A stretch of DNA of 38,906 bases from Anaerolineae bacterium (GTDB taxonomy: Bacteria > Chloroflexota > Anaerolineae > JAAYZQ01), in contig JAFGIA010000358.1 in assembly GCA_016929795.1 (NCBI GenBank), positions 1 to 38,906 on the forward strand, read 5' to 3'. Position 1 is the first letter of the stretch, and the number at the start of each line of letters is the position of its first letter. A model generated the notes under the pieces. That model worked only from the letters and a program-made list of their open reading frames with translations. It was not told where the DNA came from and did not search any database. This document shows positions 33,401 through 38,906 of the stretch, piece by piece. Both the position numbers and the translations under genes were made by a program.

Positions 33401-34542
33401 GGCGCGGCCTGCATCAGCCGCGCGGCGACGTTGACCTCGTCGCCCTGGGCGCCGTAGGTGCGCCGCGTCTGGCTGCCATAGGCCCCGGCCCGCACGCGCC
33501 CCTGGCTGAGGCCCACCTGGACGTCCGTGATAAAGCTCAGGTCGGGCGGCGGCCGCAGCAATGCCAACGCCGCAGCGATGGCTCGCCCGGGGTCATCTTC
33601 GTGTATGGTGAGGGCACCGAATGAGGCATAGAGGTAGTTGCCCTTTTCGCCGCTCGTCAATTGCAAGAGGTAGCCGCCATACCGCCCCAGAACCGCCTGT
33701 ACCCAGCGTACATAGGCATCCAGCTTGATGCCGGCTTGATCGTCGCCGTCGTAATCGAGGCCGCCAAAGCGTTGAAACAGGGCGACGGCCGGCCGCAGCT
33801 CGGCCAGGAACTCGGCCTGGTCAGCCACCAGCCGCTTGTAGACTGGCGGCAACAGGAAGGGGCGCACCGCCTCGACAGACAGGGCGGTGTCCAGCCTGGA
33901 CCAGGGCGCCGGGGGCACCTCCCCGACCAGCCCGGCGACGACGCCAAGTCCTGCCCGCCACCGGGACACAATCAGGCGCTCGCCCAACGGCTGCGCCACC
34001 TCCGGCGCGACGACTATCTCGCCCTGGGCTGCATCCTGCTCGACTCGGGCCAGCCGTTCGAGGGTTGCGCCGGCCAGCAGGTCCAGGCATTGGACCTGGG
34101 GATCGCCCACGACCAAGCGGCGCACTGGACCGGCGGCGATGGCAACTTTGAGCGAAACAGAGGCCTGTTCCCGGCCGGGGGGCGGCTCAGAGGCCAAAGA
34201 GTGCAGTGCCCTTTGCAGGGCCAGTCCACAGGCGGTAGCTCTCAGTCCTGCATCTTGATCGAACCAACAGATCAAGCCATCGCCGCCAAAGCCCACCACG
34301 CTGCCGCCGTAGTGATGCACCTGGGCGATGAGGTCGTCGTGGACCGCGTTCAGCAACCGGATCAGCTCCTCGGCGCCCCGGGCAGGGCCGAGGGTCGCTA
34401 CCAGTTTGTGGGTGAGCTGGGTGAAACCGACGACGTCGGCCAAGAGGGCTGCGCCTTGGGCCCGATCGGGCAAGGGCTGGCCCCTCGCCAGCGCCTGGCG
34501 GCGATCCATGGGCAGATAAACACTCAAGCGCCTGACGTCCAT
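30424..34542 (-). CDS. Soluble adenylate-cyclase-like protein: two cyclase domains, AAA ATPase and TPRs
   Basis: The 1372-residue protein has two class III nucleotide cyclase homology domains. The first (about 30-210) retains both metal-binding aspartates, D36 in LLADVVGFT and D88 in GFGGDGLICWF, but its Asn-Arg motif is degraded. The second (about 245-425) lacks the aspartates (SGEKGNYLYASFG) but has GDEVNVAARL with the transition-state Asn and Arg. An ATPase with EGEAGIGKSRLLAEL and LALVLEDAHWLDS (about 430-800) and a long TPR array (about 850-1300) follow. The order matches soluble adenylate cyclases. GAGGTGG precedes the ATG. The product would be cytoplasmic. It could raise cAMP, which the CNBD of the SulP protein might sense; that link is a guess. 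Confidence 0.9.
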   Translation of the reverse strand: MDVRRLSVYLPMDRRQALARGQPLPDRAQGAALLADVVGFTQLTHKLVATLGPARGAEELIRLLNAVHDDLIAQVHHYGGSVVGFGGDGLICWFDQDAGLRATACGLALQRALHSLASEPPPGREQASVSLKVAIAAGPVRRLVVGDPQVQCLDLLAGATLERLARVEQDAAQGEIVVAPEVAQPLGERLIVSRWRAGLGVVAGLVGEVPPAPWSRLDTALSVEAVRPFLLPPVYKRLVADQAEFLAELRPAVALFQRFGGLDYDGDDQAGIKLDAYVRWVQAVLGRYGGYLLQLTSGEKGNYLYASFGALTIHEDDPGRAIAAALALLRPPPDLSFITDVQVGLSQGRVRAGAYGSQTRRTYGAQGDEVNVAARLMQAAPPGEVRCSQRIYRAARTEWIWEALPPVKVKGIAGPLPLYRPLARRREQGPRLAGALVGRQAERATLARLLEETISGQRRVVLLEGEAGIGKSRLLAELAPLARESNAAWLEGAGQSIEQGTPYRAWRDLLAGYFGLEAQADVADALVEQQRRVREQVAAVDPALVERIPLLNDVLPLDLPETGLTRGFDPKLRRESLTWLVVDLLKNATQRHPLALVLEDAHWLDSLSWDLALAVGRALHDRPLLLLLALRPLEEPLLAAYTALTHLEGAETVRLAAMPPAEVVTLAAARLGLPPEALPTQVADLVRERAGGNPFFAEELAHALRDSGALVIKEATCTLAADLEALYAQVPGTVEGVVLSRIDRLPPEEQLTLKVAAVVGRSFLYRTVRAVHPRQVIEDLLRTHLDDLARRDLTPLEALEPELSYLFKHIIIQQVAYDTLLFAQRRELHRAVASWYEQAYAAHLAPYYPLLVYHWHGAEEVAQERRYARLAGEQAAAQYANAEAVAYLSRALALTAEGDLAGRYALLLTREEVYDLQGDREAQRQDLHTLAEVANALGDDRLQAKVALRQANYTEAIGDYPAAVAAAQETIRLAQAAQDVHLEAAGYRCWGRVLSRQKDFDAAQHQLERAIERAQNASSRLVEAESLRDLGTTFFSRNDLDQAQIYYEQALQASREIGDSLSEAPTLSNLGLVARRRADYASAREYHERALRIQRQIGDRRRLGMTLNGLGIVTLETADHIGALAHFEQALSIAREVEDRWLEGRILVNIGATCLDVGDYAGALPHLERSLVLSRAIGDRGCEGQSLSSLTLLLQQSGDYTAAQEYALQTLHFARDQGSQEGEAYALWNLGYAQLGLGNPTEAIAAYQQATDLCREVDTPQLIVEPLAGLAHMAFSQGDLIQAGAHVEEILGCLEAGTLYGIDEPFRVYLTCYQILQAAQDPRAWDILNTAHALLQERAAKIKDEALRHSFLENVSAHRELVAAYQARPGAP

Positions 34543-34929
34543 GCACCACCTCTATCTGGCCAGCAGCCGGAACGACTGCTGGCACCAGCCGACTGGAAGA
34601 CTCGGGCAGCACAGCTCCCCAGCCCATTCATTTCACACACGAATTATAACATGATCTGGTAGCTGGGGCCAGTCAACCAGGCCTCGATCTCCGGGTCGAG
34701 GGATGGATCGCCGGCAAGCCAGAGTCTGGATCGTCGCCCACCTGGCCGCGGCAGGAGGCGGCGCCGGTTACGTCGGGCCGGTTGGATGCCGGTTGACAGA
34801 GGTGACATGGGCATGATATAATAGCCATAGTTCTGGACCAAGCTTGACACATCACACCTGCGTCGAACACCAATCTCAACGCCGGTCTTCCGCTCTGGTT
34901 GGCATCTTGTTTGCGACAAGGAGGGAGAG
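34543..34929. other. Divergent promoter region, no convincing gene
   Basis: 387 bases between the cyclase and YD-repeat genes. It holds a minus-strand TATAAT (34648-34643; no good -35 at normal spacing) for the cyclase operon and the plus-strand promoter at 34793-34822. A minus-strand frame of about 56 codons ending at 34644 is open but has no ribosome site. Confidence 0.5.
34793..34822 (+). promoter_or_regulatory. Promoter of the YD-repeat gene
   Basis: Consensus TTGACA (34793-34798), an 18-base spacer and consensus TATAAT (34817-34822). The leader to the ATG is about 100 bases. Confidence 0.8.
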
Positions 34930-37900
34930 ATGAATCGGAGAGTCTGCTCTATGTTCGGCGTCATCCTCACGCTGGCGCTCCTGATCCTGGTTTCGATCAG
35001 TGGAATCCTCGATCGCGTGTCTGCCGGGGCCCGGAGTCCCGCCCCAGCCTTTGCCGACCAGGCCGTCATCAACCTGGGCGATCCCCTCATCGCCGACGCG
35101 CACGTGGACTTTATGGATCGCGGCTGGTATCCCTACCAGGACACAGCCTGCGGCGGGCAGTGTGGTGCCGTGCAGGTGAATGTCGTGCATGGCAACCTGA
35201 TCTACACCCGGCACGATTTTTCCATTCCTGGCCGGGGGCTGCCGCTGGAGGTCACCTTTACCTACAACAGCGGCAGCTTTTTCGAGGGGCGCTACGGCTA
35301 TGGCTGGCAGATGAACTACAACCAGCGCCTCATCACCAATAGCGTGAACGACAATGTCATTGTCGTGCGCGAGGATGACCGCACCGACATCTTTGTGAAA
35401 CAGCCCGATGGCACCTTCCAGCCCACCTACGGCGTGCGGGATACCCTCGAGGAATATGCGCCCGGCCTCTACCTGCTCACCGATCCGTCCGGCGTCACGT
35501 TCCGGTTCGGCTCGACTACCCATCCCTACGTGACCCAGATCGAGGACCTCAACGGCAACCGCCTGACGCTGGCCTACAACGCGGACCGCGCCCTGACTAC
35601 CGTGACCGACGACGCGGGCCGTCAGTTGGTATTTGCCTACACCGACCACAAACTGACTTCGATCTCTGACCCCCTGGGCCGCACCTACCACTATGCGTAC
35701 GATGCCCACGGCGACCTGGTCGAGGTAACCGACCCCCTGGGCCACACCACCGGGTACACCTACTCCTCCGACTGCCACGACCTGCTGAGCATCACCGACG
35801 CGCTGGGCCACGTGCAGACGATTGCCTACAATGCCGACTACCAGGTGCAGGCGCTGGCTGCCTGCGGCGGAACCACCACCTTTGCCTACGACCTGGCGAA
35901 CCGGCAGACGACGGTGACCGACGCCAACGGGCACGCCACCACCTACGGCTACGATCAGAAAAAGCGGGTGACGACCATCCTCGACTCGCTGGGCCACACC
36001 ACGGCGCGCACCTGGGATGATGCCTACAACCTGACCAGCCTCACGGATCCCAACGGCCACACGACAGACTATACCTACGACGCCCGCGGCAATGTGTTGA
36101 CGGTCGTCGACCCGCTCGGCTTCTCCACGGTCAACACCTGGCACGCCGATTTCAACCGCATCACCAGCCGCACCGACGCCAACGGCCACACCACAACCTA
36201 TGCCTACGATGCGCAGGCCAACCTGCTCAGCAGCACCGATGCCCTGGACCAGGTGACCACCTACGACTATGACGCCCACGGCCAACTGACCGGCTGGACC
36301 GACCCGCGGGGAAACACCACCCAGCTTGAGTACAGCATCTATGGTTACAACACCCACCAGGTCGACCCTCTCGGCGGCGAACGGATCGCTACCTACGACC
36401 TGGTGGGCAACCGCCTGTCGGGCACCGATCCGAACGGGCATACTGTCGCCTATGGCTACGATGCCCTCAACCACATGGTCGTCGTCACCGATGCCCTGGA
36501 CTATGTGACCACCTACAGTTACGACCCCGTCGGCAACCTCATCTCCAAGATCGATGCCAACGGCCACCCCACCGCCTACAGCTACGATTGCAGCGGCCGC
36601 CTGCAGGCCATCACCGATGCCCTGGGCTGCACCACGGCGTACGGCTATGATCCTGTTGGTAACCGCGTGTCGAGCACCGACGCCAATGGCCACACCACCG
36701 CCTATGGCTACGATGCCCTCAACCGCCTGGCGGGCATCACCGACACCCTGGGCTACACCACGACCTATGGCTATGACCCCGCCGGCAATCGCGTGTCCGA
36801 GACGGATGGCAACAACCACACCACCGCCTACAGCTACGACGCACTCGACCGGTTGGCCAGCACTACCGATGCCCTGGACAACTCCACGGCCTACAGCTAC
36901 GACCCGGCTGGTAACCAGATTGGCGAGACTGACGCCAATGGACACACCACCGCCTATGGCTACGACGCCCTCGACCACCTGGTCGTCATCACCGACGCCC
37001 TGGGTTATGCCACGACCTACAGCTACGACCCGGCCGGCAACCGCACGGGCGAGACGGACGCCAACGGCGACACGGCCAGCTACGGCTACGACGCGCTGAA
37101 TCGCCTGATCGTGATCACTGATGCCCTGGGCACCCCCACGACCTACAGCTACGACCCGGCGGGCAACCTCACGGGCAAGACGGATGCCAACGGCCACCAC
37201 TGGACCTACCAGTTTGACGCGATGAACCGGGTCACCGGGGGCACCTCGCCCATGGCGCATGACACGCTCTACACCTACGATGGCGTGGGCAACCGCCTCT
37301 CCAGGGCCGACCCGAACGGCATTCTCACCAACTATGCCTACGACCCTGCCGACCGCCTGGTGAATGTTGCCTACCCCGATGGCACGGGGGTCGACTACCA
37401 GTACGACTGTGTGGGCAATACGCTGGTCATGACCCACACCGGCGGCCTGAACGACGTGACCGTGCGGAGCTACGACGCCCTCCACCGCCTCAAAGGGGAG
37501 TCGATCGACTATGGCTCCTTCGTCAAGGCCGTTTCCTATACCTACGATGGGGTGGGCAACATTGTTAAACTGACCGATCCCGACGGGCAGGAGTTGATCT
37601 ATGGCTACGATGCGGCCGGCAGGCTGCTGCTGGTGACCGCCCCGGATGGTGGGCAGACGAGCATGGCCTACGATCCGGCGGGCCGCCAGACAGAGATCCA
37701 CTATCCCCACGGCGTGTGGAGCGCCTACGCATACGACGACGTGGGCCAGGTGACCCACATCACGACCCAGGACGCGACCGACGCGATCATTTTGGCGTAC
37801 GAGTACGCCTACGATCCGGCCGGACAACTGCTCGGGGCGAGCCGCGACGGCGTGCTGGAGCAAGGCTACCTGTACGATGCCGCCGGCCGGCTGACGGACG

Positions 37901-38906
37901 CCAGCTATCCACATCCGCCTGCGCACAACTATCACTACACCTACGACCCGGCCGGCAACCGCCTGACCCAGAACGACGCCGGGGACGTGACGACCTTTGC
38001 CTACAACGACGAGGACCGGGTTCTGGCCCAGACCTTTCCCGATCTGAGCGCCATCGCCTACTCGTACGACGCCAACGCCAATGTCATCCAGACCAGCAGC
38101 AACTGGGGCGTGGTGACCTACCAATACGACCCGGAGAACCGCCTGGCGCAGATCAACTACCCACCCGGCTGGGGCACCGTCGCCACCTACTATTCGCCTG
38201 AAGGAGAGCGGCTGGCCCGCAACGAGCGTGGCCAGTGGATCTATTACTACCCGACCCTGCTGGGTGTCGTGGTCGAGATGGACGGCACCGGGCAGACCAC
38301 CGCCCGCCTCAACCCCGGCATCAGCATAGAGCCCGTCACCCCGCCAGCGCGAGGCAGCGTCGCCGCCGCCGCTGATGCGTACATCCACTGGGATGGCCAG
38401 TCCAGCACGACCTACTTTACCGACGATGGCGGGGGGCCGGTGGCCGATTTTGGCTTTGGCTATTTCGGCGAGATGCTCTACGGCTCGGGCGACGTGGATG
38501 GCGTGGACCCCGGGCTGTATGCAGAAAACCAAAAGATCGATTGGGACCCGATGCTGGGCGCAGAACTGATCGGCGGCGACTATGCGCCCGACATCGACCA
38601 GCCCTTTGGCGGCGATCTCTTTGATCCCTTGGAACCCATCTGGCCGCCAGGGTTCTACCTGCCGGATCCATTCTTCGGACCGGGATCTGATCCCTTTGAC
38701 GACCTGATCCTCTGGGACGATATCCAGATTGGGGACCTCTTTGTGGACGATTTCGAGTCGGGCACGACGTCTGCCTGGTGCCTCGATCTTTCCCCGCCCC
38801 CGCCCAAGAAATGCCCATGCGGGTGCGCGTGTGAATCTACTCTGACGCACAGCTTCACGGGAGGAAACATTGTCTTCACCGGCGTGGTGAAAGGAGATTG
38901 CACCCC
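34930..38906 (+). CDS. Secreted YD-repeat (Rhs-like) protein, 3' end outside window
   Basis: The frame is open for 1325 codons from ATG 34930 to the window end. AAGGAGGG lies upstream. The N-terminus MNRRVCSMFGVILTLALLIL is a signal peptide or anchor. A domain with GNLIYTRHDFSIPGRGLPLE and GYGWQMNYNQRL (the DUF6531-like start of Rhs proteins) follows. Residues of about 170-1110 are YD repeats of the form YDALNRL...TDALGYTTTYSYDPAGN. The end of the repeats does not show the usual YYLRARYYDP core; instead there is an acidic Asp/Gly/Pro-rich region (about 1140-1280) and a cysteine cluster CPCGCACEST. YD repeats build a hollow shell around a C-terminal domain, which lies outside the window. Confidence 0.9.
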   Translation, partial: MNRRVCSMFGVILTLALLILVSISGILDRVSAGARSPAPAFADQAVINLGDPLIADAHVDFMDRGWYPYQDTACGGQCGAVQVNVVHGNLIYTRHDFSIPGRGLPLEVTFTYNSGSFFEGRYGYGWQMNYNQRLITNSVNDNVIVVREDDRTDIFVKQPDGTFQPTYGVRDTLEEYAPGLYLLTDPSGVTFRFGSTTHPYVTQIEDLNGNRLTLAYNADRALTTVTDDAGRQLVFAYTDHKLTSISDPLGRTYHYAYDAHGDLVEVTDPLGHTTGYTYSSDCHDLLSITDALGHVQTIAYNADYQVQALAACGGTTTFAYDLANRQTTVTDANGHATTYGYDQKKRVTTILDSLGHTTARTWDDAYNLTSLTDPNGHTTDYTYDARGNVLTVVDPLGFSTVNTWHADFNRITSRTDANGHTTTYAYDAQANLLSSTDALDQVTTYDYDAHGQLTGWTDPRGNTTQLEYSIYGYNTHQVDPLGGERIATYDLVGNRLSGTDPNGHTVAYGYDALNHMVVVTDALDYVTTYSYDPVGNLISKIDANGHPTAYSYDCSGRLQAITDALGCTTAYGYDPVGNRVSSTDANGHTTAYGYDALNRLAGITDTLGYTTTYGYDPAGNRVSETDGNNHTTAYSYDALDRLASTTDALDNSTAYSYDPAGNQIGETDANGHTTAYGYDALDHLVVITDALGYATTYSYDPAGNRTGETDANGDTASYGYDALNRLIVITDALGTPTTYSYDPAGNLTGKTDANGHHWTYQFDAMNRVTGGTSPMAHDTLYTYDGVGNRLSRADPNGILTNYAYDPADRLVNVAYPDGTGVDYQYDCVGNTLVMTHTGGLNDVTVRSYDALHRLKGESIDYGSFVKAVSYTYDGVGNIVKLTDPDGQELIYGYDAAGRLLLVTAPDGGQTSMAYDPAGRQTEIHYPHGVWSAYAYDDVGQVTHITTQDATDAIILAYEYAYDPAGQLLGASRDGVLEQGYLYDAAGRLTDASYPHPPAHNYHYTYDPAGNRLTQNDAGDVTTFAYNDEDRVLAQTFPDLSAIAYSYDANANVIQTSSNWGVVTYQYDPENRLAQINYPPGWGTVATYYSPEGERLARNERGQWIYYYPTLLGVVVEMDGTGQTTARLNPGISIEPVTPPARGSVAAAADAYIHWDGQSSTTYFTDDGGGPVADFGFGYFGEMLYGSGDVDGVDPGLYAENQKIDWDPMLGAELIGGDYAPDIDQPFGGDLFDPLEPIWPPGFYLPDPFFGPGSDPFDDLILWDDIQIGDLFVDDFESGTTSAWCLDLSPPPPKKCPCGCACESTLTHSFTGGNIVFTGVVKGDCT
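36427..37308 (+). repeat. Seven tandem 126-bp units in the YD-repeat gene
   Basis: The GA(C/T)-GCC-AAC-GGC-CAC-ACC-ACC-type segment recurs at 36427, 36553, 36679, 36805, 36931, 37057 and 37183, exactly 126 bp apart. Each unit encodes two 21-residue YD repeats. Confidence 0.9.

Noticed and set aside
34644..34814. Minus-strand frame of about 56 codons ending LDPEIEAWLTGPSYQIML
   Set aside because: The end looks protein-like, but there is no ribosome site, the ATG overlaps the promoter of the YD-repeat gene and I recognise no family; possibly a remnant.
36427..37308. 126-bp tandem units as a CRISPR array or satellite
   Set aside because: The units are contiguous, in frame and code for YD repeats; there are no unique spacers and no cas genes.
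34876..38850. 1324-codon open frame on the minus strand opposite the YD-repeat gene
   Set aside because: It is a shadow of the repetitive, GC-biased YD codons: the product is a monotonous Val/Gly/Ile pattern with no domain, and the plus strand has promoter, ribosome site, signal peptide and recognisable repeats.

Overview
The window looks like a GC-rich Chloroflexota genome (Anaerolineae/Caldilineae-like). That is an inference from gene content and style: very large BTAD/cyclase AAA-TPR regulators, a secreted metalloprotease with a C-terminal YIPVIVR-type motif, a DUF4342 protein, a SulP-STAS-CNBD transporter, a long secreted YD-repeat protein, sigma70-type promoters and palindromic repeats. 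No rRNA, integrase, transposase or CRISPR array was seen.

Layout. 1-2.5 kb (minus): a small operon with the 5'-truncated tail of an amidohydrolase, a non-pyrrolysine MttB-family methyltransferase and a GPH-type sugar/cation transporter that runs off the left edge. 2.6-4.9 kb (plus): a nitrilase-superfamily amidase and an adenylosuccinate-lyase-family enzyme, separated by a perfect 15-bp-stem hairpin. 5-15 kb (mostly minus): a mismatch-repair neighbourhood of two operons, mutL followed by a membrane FHA/Ig/CARDB protein, and mutS followed by a hybrid histidine kinase, with a small DUF4342 gene between them. 15.2-17.4 kb (plus): dtd, malQ and tRNA-Arg(CCG).

17.4-21.5 kb: three toxin-antitoxin-type modules lie in tandem directly behind the tRNA gene: AbiEi/AbiEii, a DUF104 antitoxin with a truncated PIN toxin plus a truncated UPF0158 gene, and HicB/HicA. 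Each module ends in a repeat that carries the 3' end of the tRNA gene (core CGCCCCGGGGGTACCAG) and is followed by a terminator hairpin. The spacings are 1698, 1520 and 933 bp. No recombinase is visible. This is the most unusual structure in the window.

21.6-27.2 kb (minus): a SulP transporter whose C-terminal cyclic-nucleotide-binding domain is interrupted by one in-frame TAG, a secreted metzincin-like protease and a small hypothetical gene. AbiEii also carries a single in-frame TAG with coding sequence on both sides. 27.3-34.5 kb (minus): two giant regulators in one operon, a tandem-cyclase/AAA/TPR protein resembling soluble adenylate cyclase and a BTAD/AAA/TPR/HTH protein. 34.9 kb to the end (plus): a secreted YD-repeat (Rhs-like) protein with a highly regular 126-bp DNA repeat, cut by the window end.

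A second theme is palindromic repeats, both between genes (3.43 kb, 8.85 kb, 23.86 kb) and inside reading frames without breaking them (mutS near 14.55 kb, the BTAD regulator near 27.57 kb).
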